DNA of 64,000 nucleotides. Origin: Persicaria tinctoria (Eukaryota > Streptophyta > Magnoliopsida > Caryophyllales > Polygonaceae). Under the pieces are notes generated by a model. The model was not told the DNA's origin and did no database searches. It saw nothing but the letters and a program-made list of their open reading frames with translations. The stretch's first letter is position 1. Each line of letters opens with the position of its first letter. Below, in pieces: positions 34,141 to 45,606 of this stretch. The stretch covers positions 19,627,175 to 19,691,174 of the forward strand of contig JBANSL010000018.1 in assembly GCA_037127255.1 (NCBI GenBank), given 5' to 3'. The position numbers and the translations under genes are program-made.

Positions 34141-34592
34141 CATATTTAATTTAATGTTAAATAATTTAATCATTTGGTTCCAGTTGGGTTGAACTGAGTT
34201 TATGCGCATTTTGGATTTTGTTATCTCAAGTTTCGGTTATTTCAGGTTTTATAAAATTTGGGTTGAATTGGGTTCGGCTCATTCGGGTTTGCGGCAATTT
34301 CGGTTAGCCGGGTCAAAATGGGCCAGGTCGATTTCCTTGGGGAAGGTTCAAATCTTGCTTTGTCGGGTCTACCGTCTTCCTATACGTTTAATGTGTACTG
34401 TTGAATCTTTGGAAAGTCTAGGTTGCGCCCTAACTTTTAAAGGATTGTAGTTTGATGTAAGGCTCTTGGACCCCATTCTTTTATTCGATTTTACATGCAA
34501 ACACCCCAACCCGGACTTAGTGCCGGAGTTTTCCTTGGCAAAATGTGTACCGTTGGGGATTTGATGTTTGTTTTTGTGAAATTTAAATTCAG

Positions 34593-36068
34593 GGGTTGCA
34601 CAACTACAGAAACCTAAGTGACCTGCTTGGTGATGGGATCTTCGCCGTCGATGGCGATAAATGGAGACAACAAAGGAAGGTCTCCAGCCATGAGTTCTCC
34701 ACCAAGAACTTGAGGGACTTCAGCAGCCATATCTTCCGTCGCAACGCAGCTAAACTAGCTACATTGCTTGCAGATGCTGCGATTTCCAATCGAATAGTTG
34801 ATATCCAAGTGAGTCTTCACAACTTTATTGTTTGATTCACATGAAAAGCACATCAAAGTTATAACCAACTGATTGTCTTTTGAAGGATTTGTTCATGATA
34901 GCATGTGTGGCTCTAGCGAACAAGGAGCCGAATTTCGTCATGCTTTTGATGAAGCCAGCACGTTTATAGCTCGCCGATATGTTGATGTCTTATGGCCGAT
35001 CAAGAAGTATTTCAACGTTGGCGCGGAAGCCATGTTGAAGAAAAGTGTAGACATTGTTGACAATTTCGTGTACCAGCTCATACAGAACAAGGTCAAGCAA
35101 ATGCAGCAGCTGGGTGATTCATCGGTAAGTAAACCAGTAAACCGATCCTGGCCATTCGTAGTTTGTTGTCTTGAAGTCGCTTGCAATCCTTTGGAGTGAA
35201 CAATGCAGATCAAGAAAGATGATATACTGTCGCGCTTTCTGCAACTGGGCGACGTCGAACCCAAATACCTGAGAGATATCATACTGAATTTCGTGATCGC
35301 TGGGAAGGACACAACCGCGGGTACCCTTTCATGGTTTATCTACATGCTCTGCAAGCACCCGGATAAACAAGAGAAGGTGTCGGTGGAGATAAAGAACGCA
35401 ACTAAGGTTGATTCGGTCTCAAACTATGCCGACTTTGTGACCAGTTTGCAGGATGATTCTCTGGGAGCGATGCAGTATCTTCATGCTGCTCTAACCGAGA
35501 CTCTCAGGCTGTATCCGGCTGTTCCTTCGGTGATGTGCAATTCACTCGTTTCTCATTATTGCTGCTACTATGGAATCTCTCGGCTTTTTCCCCATTTGAC
35601 ATGTTAATCCATACAGGATCCGAAGATATGCTTCGCGGATGACACTCTCCCTGATGGGTTCAGTGTGAATAAAGGGGAGATTGTGTACTATCATCCATAT
35701 GCAATGGGAAGGATGAAATCCATTTGGGGCGACGACGCTGAGTGCTTCCAGCCGGAAAGGTGGCTTGGTGAGAATGGCATGTTCCAGCAAGAGAGCCCCT
35801 TCAAGTTTACGGCATTCCAGGTATGTAGAACAATAGTTTGATGCTTAAGAATGCAAGAAGAATGCATCAAGCTGCTGAGTTTTTGCAGGCCGGTCCAAGA
35901 ATTTGCTTGGGGAAGGAATTCGCATACAGACAGATGAAGATCTTCTCAGCTGTTCTATTGAGCAGCTTCAGATTCAGGCTTGCTGATCAAAAGAAGCCTG
36001 TGAATTACAAGACCATGTTAAATCTTCACATTGATGGTGGCCTACACATTGAAGTCCTACGCCGATAG
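34593..36068 (+). pseudogene. CYP704: Cytochrome P450, CYP704-like, copy 3 (pseudogene)
   Basis: Recognisable exons: 34593-34808, 34886-35124, 35209-35529, 35617-35820, 35889-36068. Exon 1 is missing: intron 1 homology begins near 32850, right after a LINE relic. Exon 3 is 239 bp instead of 288; 49 bp after GATTTGTTCATG are gone, shifting the frame to an early TAG within that exon. Exons 4-6 remain open and keep AGKDTT, ETLR, PERW and the FQAGPRICLG haem loop. The stop (TAG 36066-36068) comes two residues earlier than in copies 1 and 2. Its intact 3' exons make it a potential donor for gene conversion. Confidence 0.9.
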
Positions 36069-37184
36069 TACTAAAACACATCTAGAGCTTGTAGACAAGT
36101 AACGAGCGTACCTCTGCCTGTGGCTCAAAACTTCTCTGTGTTTTGTGTTTTTTTTTCCCCAACTTCAGCTATATCACAATGTCAAAACGCAGGTCAGCTG
36201 AATGTAAACAAAGAGATTGTTTGTGTTTGATTCAGTTTATGATCTCGGGTATCTTCATCTGTGCTGATTAATCCATGATCTTCATGCCTTTTAAGAGTTG
36301 ATGATATAACAAAACCACTTCAAATAAGCGGAATGGGTCTCATCTATTACACTTGTAGAACAATTTATTAGATACTGCTTAAATGCAAATAAGCCTCATT
36401 CTCAGAAAGCTCGCTTTGAAGCTGATACAAACACAAACACCTGTGGGAAGATGACACTATTGGCCTAGATTTTCAGAATACAAACACCGTCGGAACCATG
36501 GAAGTGAACATGATATATATAATAGCACAGTTAAAAGAAGAGAGAGTTCAATAAAGGAAACACAGCTAGTTGATTTCAGTCTCTGGCTTGCAGCTGAAAT
36601 TGGGAAATTCAGTATGTTGCAGGAGGGAGTGCAAGAAAGAGTGAGTATTTGTATCACTGTTATTTCAGAATTTTAATTGTGCCTGCATTAAGTTGAGAGG
36701 AAACCAATTTTATTTTTCTTTAAAAAAAAATCCTAACATTGGATCTGTATTTTTATCCATTTAGTTCAGACCAGCTGTTTTGTATGAAGTGCAAATGCAT
36801 ATTTATAGGCATATATGTTAAAATAAAAACCCAAATCTTATTCTAATACAGCCTTTTATGTTCCTTGTAGCAAAAAACATAACACCTTACAAGGCATGAA
36901 TCAAACATAAACTATATTGTACAACATCATCATCACAGGAGCAGTCTGAACAGTATTAACATACATAATATTTTTTTTCATTATGAATTCACAAGAGCAA
37001 AGCACTGAATGCAATTAATGAAACATTACCGCATACCTGTAAGCGGGATTCCACTGGTTTGGTCGTTGTTGTTGTTGTTTTTGCTACCACATACCTCTCT
37101 GTGAAGCTTAGCAGCTCCAGTTGGGTATTCAAATGGAAGCCAAACGAACTGATGATCCTGTTTAATTGACCAGCACACCAAACA
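36069..37184. other. Tail-to-tail intergenic region of copies 3 and 4
   Basis: 1116 bp, noncoding. This same sequence lies downstream of copies 1 and 2, where its far end leads into truncated exon relics. Convergent transcription from both sides would end here. Confidence 0.75.
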
Positions 37185-39855
37185 CTATCTGTAGAAGACT
37201 TCAACGTGGAGGCCACCATCAATGTGAAGATTAATCATCGTCTTGTAAGTGATGGGCTTGCTCTGATCACTGAGCCTGAATCTGAAGATGCTTAGTAAAA
37301 CAGCTGAGAAAATCTTCATTTGCTGATATGCAAATTCCTTTCCCAAGCAAATCCGTGGACCAGCCTGTCAAATTTTTCAAGTTGAGGCATTTAAATTTTT
37401 CAAACTAATTTTAATCCAACAAATAGTTTCACTGCACATGTATCAGTGTCCATGCCTGGAATGCCGTAAATCTGAAGGGGCTCTCTTGCTGGAAGACACC
37501 ATCGTCAGTAAGCCACCTTTCTGGTCGGAAGCACTCAGCATCATTTCCCCAAATGGAATTCATCCTTCCCATTGGATATGGTTGGTAGTACACCAAATCC
37601 CCTTTGTTCACACTGAACCCATTAGGGAAAGTGTCGTCTGAGAAGCAGGTCTTTGGATCCTATATGCATTAACATGTAAAAGGAAAATCCTTCAGATTCT
37701 ATTCTTCTATATGTATCTAAAACAAGAAGATAGAGGAACCGAGCGAATAGCACATTACCAAAGGAACCGCTGGATACAGCCTGAGTGTCTCAGTTAGAGC
37801 AGCATGAAGATATTGCATCCTTTCTAGAGAATCTTCATTCACATTGGTCGCAAATTCCGCGTAGTTGGACACCTTGTCCACCTCAGTTGCAATCTTGATT
37901 TCCTGGCTTACCTTCTCCTGTATGTCAGGGTGCTTGCAAAGCATGTAGATAAACCACGAAAGGGTACCAGCAGTTGTGTCCTTGCCAGCAATTATGAAAT
38001 TCAGTATGATATCTCTCAAGTATTTGGGATTGACGTCACCCAGCTGTAGAAAGCGTGAAAGTATATCGTCTTTCTCAATCTGCGCTATTCACATACAAGG
38101 AATCAGAAACAAAGAGGGGAACAAAGGGTTATATACAAAATGATAAGTACTTACAGAAGCACTTCCCGGCTTCTGCATTTGCTTCAGCTTGTTCTCTATC
38201 AGATTGTACACAAAATGATCAACAATTTCTATGTTTTTCTTCAACTTAGCTTCTCCGCCGATGTTCAGATATTTCTTGATTGGCCAAAATACATCAACGT
38301 ATCTCTGTGCAGAAAACATGCTAGCCTCATCGAAAGCATGACTAAATTTGGTGCCTTCTTCACTTGAACCACACATACTATCAAGATCAATCCCAAAGGC
38401 GACTTTAAATATGGAGTCCAATGTAGATCTCATGAACATATCCTGCAACACCAAATCCAAATGCTTAAATATCCTTCAACCTTTCAAATACATAATACAG
38501 TATTCGTCAAGGGGCTAAATGCCAACAGCATACTTGAATATCAACTATTTGATTGGAATTCGCAGCCTCTGCCAGCACATTAGCTAGTTTTGCCGCATTT
38601 TGCCGAAATATTCGGCTGCTGAAGTCCCTCAAGATTCTTGTGGAGAACTCATGACTTGAGATCTTCCTCTGTTGTCTCCATTTATCACCATCAACCGCGA
38701 AAATTCCATCACCAAGCAGGTCACTTAGGCATTTGTAGTTTAGCAATCCCTGTAAAAAGAACAGCTTTCAGTTGACTTGACCATATGAAGTTGATGAATG
38801 TAAGCCCTTGTCTGGTTGAATGTGGGAAGTATAATTCCAAGGAATTCAATTTCCGTGAATTAAATTCCTATGAATTGAATAAAGATGTTTGCTGAGTTAC
38901 AAGATAGGAAATTTAAAAGAGGGAAGTGAATTTTTTCTATAAAAATGGTGGAAGTTCAATCAAAGCACTTGAAGAATCCCCTAAATCTTTTGAAAGTATA
39001 AACATTGATTTCTTCCCTGTTAGCCGCTACAATTCAGTTTTACAAATGAAAGTAAACAGAGGCAATTAGGGCAAGTCGAGATTGTTGATCTGTTTTTCTC
39101 CCCAATTCCTGGGAAATTTGAAAGGATAAAAATCTGATAGCAATCAGATAGCAAGAGTCTCACTAACAGCCCACTAGAAGCAAGCATCTCGCTCACAGGG
39201 TTTGATTTGACATCTGAAATGCAAGTACCTCGCAAATCAGTCAGTTTTGAGGAATCCTTGTAATTCAATTCATATTCCCGTCTAATTAGTGATTACAACC
39301 TTCCGTTTCTCCTCTTTTTATAACAGAGAAAGATCAGTGCTATTCCAATTCAAATTTACAAATACAATTATCAGGTCTCCTCAAATCTTTTGAAAGTAAA
39401 ACATTGATTTCTTCCCGTTCAGAAGTTGCAATTCAATTTTACAAATGAAATTAAATCAAATCCCTAAAAGTTAAACAAAGAGGCAATTAAGCAAATTCGA
39501 AACTGGAACTCAGTCAGCAAACAACTTAGGAAATAAAGAGAAACAGGCGCACAACCTTGCCGTAGTTATCAAAGTTGGACTTGAGGATGTGCTCTACAAC
39601 GGCAGGATCACAAGTGAAGATATAACTCCTGAAGAGGGAGAGGATCCTGAAGGTGGTGTGCTTGGCTGAGAGATGAGTCAAGTAATCAAGGAGCCTATTG
39701 AAGTTGAAGAGGAGGTGGAAGCTGGTCCCAACTACTGGATAGTACTTCTTCGAATTCCTTTGCCTTGTGAGGAGTTTCAGGGCTAGGGCGAGTAAGATCA
39801 GTGGTGGGAATGCTAGTTTTAGGGTTTCCAAGCTCAGCACTGCATCCATGGCCAT
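37185..39855 (-). CDS. CYP704: Cytochrome P450, CYP704 (704C1-like), copy 4, complete
   Basis: Six exons on the minus strand: 39855-39556, 38749-38534, 38442-38155, 38079-37759, 37659-37456, 37364-37185, encoding 502 aa. N-terminal anchor LAFPPLILLALALKLL, then a basic turn. AGKDTTAGT I-helix, ETLR, FRPERW and the FQAGPRICLG haem loop across exons 5/6 are all present. It is clearly more diverged from copies 1-3 than those are from each other. Introns 1-4 are GT-AG, but intron 5 (37455-37365) begins GCATGG, a non-canonical GC donor where the others have GTATGT. Intron 1 contains a direct repeat of about 100 bp (38970-39060 and 39365-39485). A 1.2-kb foldback element starts about 190 bp upstream of the ATG. 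Likely a membrane-bound fatty-acid hydroxylase; substrate unknown. Confidence 0.88.
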
Positions 39856-40033
39856 GGGTGCTGGAGCTCTCTCTCGCTCAAACTTTAAAGTTTGTCATCA
39901 TCTTCCGTGTAATGTTACAACAAATTCTGGGAAGTTTTAATACTTGGATAATTCAGTGTTGTGTTGGTTGGAAATTCAGATCTTTACAGTATTATATTCA
40001 TCCAATATTGCGGAGGTATGAATTTTATTGGTA
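39856..40033 (-). promoter_or_regulatory. Remaining proximal promoter of copy 4
   Basis: Only about 180 bp separate the start codon from the foldback element. On the minus strand a weak TATA-like GAATATAATA lies about 140 bp upstream, and a GAGAGAGAG run lies just before the ATG. Confidence 0.35.
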
Positions 40034-40042
40034 GAAAATATT

Positions 40043-41235
40043 AATTTTTCTTTAAAAAAAATATTCACTGAAAAAATAAATAATTACACATTTATTCACT
40101 ACTTGAAACTATTTACAGAAGTATTTATATTTTTTTGCAGACATGGCAACAAAGTGAAAATTCTAAAATTGAAGTAATGGATAAAAAAAATAACAAAAAG
40201 AAACGTGGGTTAAAACCGCGTTTCTTTGTTAATTTATTTTGAAATGAATTACAGAAATGGGGTTGTTAATTTTTACCCAAAGACGCGACTTGAGGCCGAG
40301 TTTTGTTTTTTTTTTTCTTTTCTTTTCAGGGAAAATGAAAAGGAGGCTAGGGGTCCAGCGGGTGGGAAAGAGGGTCGAGCCACTGAGGCCGGAGTCCAGA
40401 GTTCGGGCAGGGACGATGCCGAGGTCGGAGAGAGGAGGACGGTGGTCGGAGGTCGACAGTGGTCGAAGGCCGGAGAGTCCAAAGTTCTCCCGTCATGGCA
40501 CTTCGACACATGCAACTCCATCTTCCTCCCCCCGCCTTGCCCTGCAACTCCTCCGCAATCGGCCTGACGCCCCGCCTGCAACTCCACCGCCATCGCCCGA
40601 CGCCTCGCATGCAAATCCAGCGCCATCGCCCCGGCTCCCTGGCCCTCCTGCCCGACCTCCTCCCTTCTTCCCAAACCATCGATCGCCCGAATCTCCCCCT
40701 TCCCACCTTCCCACTAGTGACCTCCGTCCTCGAAATCGGTCGATGGCTGCCCCAAATAGGGACTCCGACCTCCTCTCTCCTCCTTCCACCAGCGACCTCC
40801 GACCACCGTCCTCCTCTCTCCGGCCTTGGCATCGTCCCTGCCCGAACTCTGGACTCCGGCCTCATCGGCCCGACCCTCTTTCCCACCCGCTGGACCCCTG
40901 ACCTCTTTTTCATTTTCCCAGAAAAGAAAAGAAAAGAAAAAAAACAAGAGACGCGGCCTCAAGCCGCGTCTTTGGGTAAAAATTAACAACCCCATTTCTT
41001 TAATTCATTTCAAAATAAATTAACAAAGAAACACGGTTTCAACTCGCGTTTCTTTTTGTTAATTTTTTTTATTCATTACTTTAATTTTAGAATTTTCACT
41101 TTGTTGATAAAACGCGGTTTTTTACTACGTTTTTCTGTCATGTCTGCAAAAAATGAATATTTATGTAAATAGTTTCAAGTAGTGAATAAATGTGTAATTA
41201 TTTATTTTTCAGTGAATATTTTGAAAAAAAAATTC
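40043..41235. mobile_element. Foldback Mutator-like element, 1193 bp, 9-bp TSD
   Basis: Exact 9-bp duplication GAAAATATT at 40034-40042 and 41236-41244. Inverted arms of roughly 480 bp surround a central loop of about 230 bp. The arms include GCGTTTCTTTGTTAATTTAT and, further in, a GC-rich part (about 40340-40500 and 40760-40910). All long ORFs here occur on both strands because the sequence is palindromic and are not genes. Confidence 0.88.
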
Positions 41236-41244
41236 GAAAATATT

Positions 41245-41458
41245 TAGGGTAAGTTGCATATGTTTGAGTTTTAATCATTAGGGGTTTTGTTATAATTACG
41301 CTATGTTTAACAAATTAGTTTTTAGTTAAAAAGAAAAGAATAGAAAAAATGGAAAATGATGAAAATGATGGGAATGAGTTATGGGAGAGGAAGGACGAGA
41401 ATCTAAAAAAAAAAAAAAAATCTATCTGGTTTTTAAGAGGGAAATAATAGAAAAATTA
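41245..41458. other. AT-rich intergenic DNA
   Basis: Oligo-A and oligo-T tracts, nothing recognised. Confidence 0.6.
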
Positions 41459-42463
41459 TCCTAAACAATACTAAAGTAAAAGTTGGTTATGCCACGTGTC
41501 AGCTTCTGGTGAAAATTTTTCCCGCCTAATTTTCTAGCCAATAAAATTATGCCACATATCAGCTTATGCCACACATTCTTACAAAAAAAAACCGTATGCC
41601 ACATATTTATTTTTATATTATTTTTTAATGCATGTTATCAAATAATTATTCTTGGTAAGTACTTTTTAAAACACAATCTTAAATTTTCAAATTGAAAAAC
41701 GTAAAATCTTTACGTATACACTGTCCTTTCATTTTTAAAATTTTCTATTATATATTTATTATATTATAATAAAAAACCATATTATATTATATTCCATTTG
41801 ATGAAAGAACATAGCATGTTTTGTTATATATAAAATCAATATTGGATAATTGATAGCTAATGTTATATGTGTTATTTTAGAATGATAATATTTTCAAGAT
41901 GTATACATTATACTTTATTTGATGTATATTTAAAAAAAATATATATAATTGATTATAAAACTAGATCATACTCCTATGTAATATTAAAATAGTAATCTTT
42001 TTAACACATATCACGCTTCGGTGAATTTTTTCTCCGCAAAAACTTTAACCAATTAACATTTGCCCCTTCATCTTTAATGCCACATATTTAATAATCTATT
42101 TTTTATTTATTAATAATTTTAGTAATGCAATTTTGAAAAATAGAAGTGATGAAACTTGAAGAAATATTGGCAAAACCTAGCGCGTCCGAAGAAAGTTGAT
42201 AGAAGGAACCAAAAAACTTCAAAGGAAGAGTCGGCGGATAAGACACGCTTGCATCAATCCATCCGTGGATAATTAAAGAGCTCAACCATAATGGCCACGT
42301 GTCACACATGCCCACCACCCACGGGTCTTATGAACTCGCCACGTGTGATAACCTCATAATTCGTCGGCCATTTGTAATACATGAGTCCGTACAACTAAAC
42401 CACTATACAAGCCCTGCAAGAGCATAGAGAAATGGGCTTTTTTGGAAATCAAAGGATACGAAG

Positions 42464-42500
<37 letters not shown>

Positions 42501-43424
42501 GTTAACTTGCATGGTGACCAAATGCCAAGGCTTAATTGAAAGAAACTGAATTGTCCAGGTTTGACATGTGTTTCGCGCAGTGGATTACCTGGCTAATTTA
42601 GCGTACGATCTTATAACATTAGATTGACTGTATTGTTTGACCTGCCTGAGGGTATTTAATTTATATTTTATGCATGATGATGTGAGGGATCGGGCTATCC
42701 CCGCATGCTGACTACTTAGCCTGTTTTTACTTATTAATAAAAGCACGACAAGATGCGCAGAGAACTCCGACTCTTCTTCCAACCAAAAAAAAGAGTCACT
42801 AGCTAGCTATGCAGAATAGCGCGCTTAACCCTTTCCGCGTCCAACATTCCCCGATTTCGAGAGGCCCCCATCAAGAGCAAGTAACTTGTTCGCGAGCCTT
42901 GCTTGACACACCGCTCACGACCCAGGTATATATGATTCCTGACCTTTATGGGTTTAGGGCGCGGTTTCTCCATGAGGAATTTGTGGAATTCATTTTTGCC
43001 TGTGTCTCCACGGCACAGGTCAGACCACAAGGACATAGGTCATGTGGGTCAGGTAAGCCCGTGTTGACCGCAGAAAATTCCAAAGGTTGCAATATCTAGA
43101 CTGACATCAAGAAAGGGATTGAAGATTTTAAATTGTAACAAAGATTATCAATCCATAAACACAACAACTAATGATGTCAATAAATAAGTTTTTTCATATC
43201 ATTGCATTCAAGACTCATTCTAAAAGTTTATTTTTTATTTTTTTTGGATTCTAAATTTTACATAATAATGTAACTTTATGAATTTATTTATGTTGGCTTT
43301 TAGTACAATTTTTTTTTAATATTAACATTTGATTTTTTTTTATTTTATGATTATACATTTTTTTTACTTAATTGTTAATTCTAATTTTTTAATATACCCG
43401 TGCAATGCACGGGTTATGAACTAG
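41459..43424 (+). mobile_element. Helitron-like element (non-autonomous), tentative
   Basis: The 3' end shows the hairpin CCCGTGCAATGCACGGG (43397-43413), then CTAG (43421-43424) followed by T, the Helitron 3' signature. The 5' end is less certain: TCCTAAACAATACTAAAG after an A at 41458. The interior has GCCACGTGTCAGC-type sequence, a GT/GA microsatellite (42464-42498) and a GC-richer island at 42560-43100. No Rep/helicase. Confidence 0.45.
42809..42925 (+). other. Possible captured exon within the Helitron-like element
   Basis: ATG 42809 opens MQNSALNPFRVQHSPISRGP... (39 codons) ending at CAG before GTATAT. The base composition differs from the AT-rich flanks. Not recognised; it could be an organelle-derived or gene fragment. 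Confidence 0.25.
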
Positions 43425-44158
43425 TTTTTGTTTAAATAGAGAGTTTATTGTCGTCCATGGTTGAAACGTTAATTTTGATTTTCTCATCAAATTTCACCAT
43501 TGAAAGTTCTTTTTCCTTCCGTACCCACCAACCAATTTTATATCTTTTTTTTATCATGGTTTCTAATCAATTTTTTCTAATTTATTTATCCAAATAAAAT
43601 AAATTAGTTCTTTCTATTTCTTGAAATGGTAAATATGTAGCTATAGTGGTTAAATCAAAATACAAAAGTGTAAGACCATAGCATGAGTCTTACGTAAGAA
43701 GGGAAGCTGACGATGTACCTAAAAGTCCCCACTATTCCCAAATCGCCTACACAGAAACCTCCTAAGTATCCACAAGTCATCCTACGCTTAAGTTAATAGA
43801 GCACTCTAACCCGGCCCATGAGCATGGGCAACAGGGCGCGTGCCTAGGGCCCACGATTTGTAGGGGCTCATTGTATTTTGGTAGGTATTTATATAATTAT
43901 AAGTAGCATCTCATCATTTTAATAAAGCCTAAACTAAAATATAAAAGGGGTAGAGTGCCCGGAAAAAAAACCCTCTGTTAGCATGTTCCACTTTTCAACC
44001 TTATTCTTCCTTCTATAGTTCTATACGCTACCCAGTGGTTTTTCAAGAAATCTCACATAAATAGATTTTTATCAATTTTCTTATCTCTTATTCAAACCCT
44101 CTCAATTGCACCATCACCCATTCCTAAATTTTCCAAACTCAAAATTTAGGTCATCTGA
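43425..44158. other. Intergenic DNA
   Basis: AT-rich, with a short GC-rich phrase near 43810-43870 (GGGCGCGTGCCTAGGGCCC). No coding feature supported. Confidence 0.6.
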
Positions 44159-44167
44159 TTATTTTTA

Positions 44168-45597
44168 GGGGAATTATTAGTAAATACCCCACTTTGTTAA
44201 TTGGTTTGCAAAAATACCTAGTTTTGAAAACAATTGCATCTATATTTGAAAATTTGCAAAAATACCTTATTTAATTATCAAAATTATCCAACACCCCAAA
44301 AATTCAGGAAAAAAAAAGGTAAAATATTTTTAGTATTTATCATTTTTCTTATATATTTATATTATATTAAATAATAATAAAAAATCTGCAATTTCAAAAA
44401 AGAAAGTTAACAAGATCAACCCTCGACCCCAATCCCTAATTCGTTGGTGCCTGACCCCAAGGGTTGCCGTCATCAAGCCCTTGGGCTCTCTTCGCTCATT
44501 TGGCCGCCGACTAATCTCACCGAGTCTCTCTTCTGTGGCCGCCGGCTCGCCGCCGCTCTAATCTCCCCTCCATCTCTGGTTGTCGATCTCATGCTCGAAC
44601 CTCATCTCTTTGCTCTCATCTCTCTCTATTGCTGCTCTGTCTCTGTTGATTGTTGCTACTCCGTCAGTTGCTTACACTGGCCGCAAGCTCGTCGTCATCG
44701 CCCTACTCCCTTTTCTCTCTGCTTTATCTCCTAGATCTGGTATCTACTATAGTCAGTCACCGTGCTCTCCACTCTCGTCAGTCGTTGTGCTCGCCTCTTT
44801 CATTTCTCTGCTTTGTCTCGCTTCTCATCTTCCCACTTGCTCGATTTGGTTTCAACCTGTCCGGTATAAGCCTGATCTCACCTTATGACTTCTTCTTGTG
44901 CATAGATTACATTGGTTTACAGTGATTTTGTTTTGGTCGAATTGGATTACGGTGATTTAATATGTGAATTGTGAAGTAGATTACCTTAGATATGTGATTT
45001 AATCTGTGAATCTGTGAATTGGATTACGGTGCCATTTGTGTTGTATATAGAGATGCTCATTATACTTGTATTCTTCTTTTTACTGTTCTCTTTCTCAAGT
45101 AATGAAATTTCAGGTGCAAATTTTCATTGTGACGATTTTAATCATGCATACACACAACTTTCAATCTCTGCAACTAGCTATTCTCTTCCCTATTATAGAC
45201 TCCATCCTGTCATTATTAATTATCAAGTTTGTCTTAAAAAACCTACATCCTGTCAAAAACAATTTTTATTCCTGTCACTTTTGATTCTCTTAATAAGGTG
45301 ATGATTTTCATCCGGCTAGTTTTATTATTCTAAAATTTCCGAGAAAAATATATTGAAAATATTATTTTAATATATATTTCATTTTTTTTATATATTTTTT
45401 ACTTTTCTTTAAATTCATAATTCTCCTTTTAATGATTTTTATATTTAAATTTAAAGGTAAAATCAGTCATTATTTTTTAGCACAAATGATCTATTTTTTA
45501 GCACAAATGATCCACCTATTCTATTTTTGCTATTCTCAGAAAACGGGTATACTTTTGCAAACCGAATACCAATTTGGTGTATTTATGCAAATCGGCC
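44168..45597. mobile_element. Mutator-like element with GC-rich interior, 1430 bp, 9-bp TSD
   Basis: Exact 9-bp duplication TTATTTTTA at 44159-44167 and 45598-45606. The ends GGGGAATTATTAGTAAATAC and, inverted, GGCCGATTTGCATAAATAC share subterminal GGTTTGCAAAA. The interior (44430-44890) is GC/CT-rich, unlike the AT-rich ends. This composition is typical of Pack-MULEs carrying host fragments, but no protein family is recognised. Confidence 0.8.
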
Positions 45598-45606
45598 TTA
45601 TTTTTA

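Noticed and set aside
40257..40913. ORFs of 214, 188 and 175 codons on both strands
   Set aside because: Products of the palindromic, GC-rich foldback element; the same words appear on opposite strands.
42740..43100. Mitochondrial insertion
   Set aside because: Composition is suggestive but I could not match it to a known mitochondrial gene by eye; left as an unrecognised captured exon.
44434..44888. Short secreted-protein-like ORFs in the 44-45 kb element
   Set aside because: Three overlapping frames of similar length in CT-rich DNA; no conserved start context or domain.
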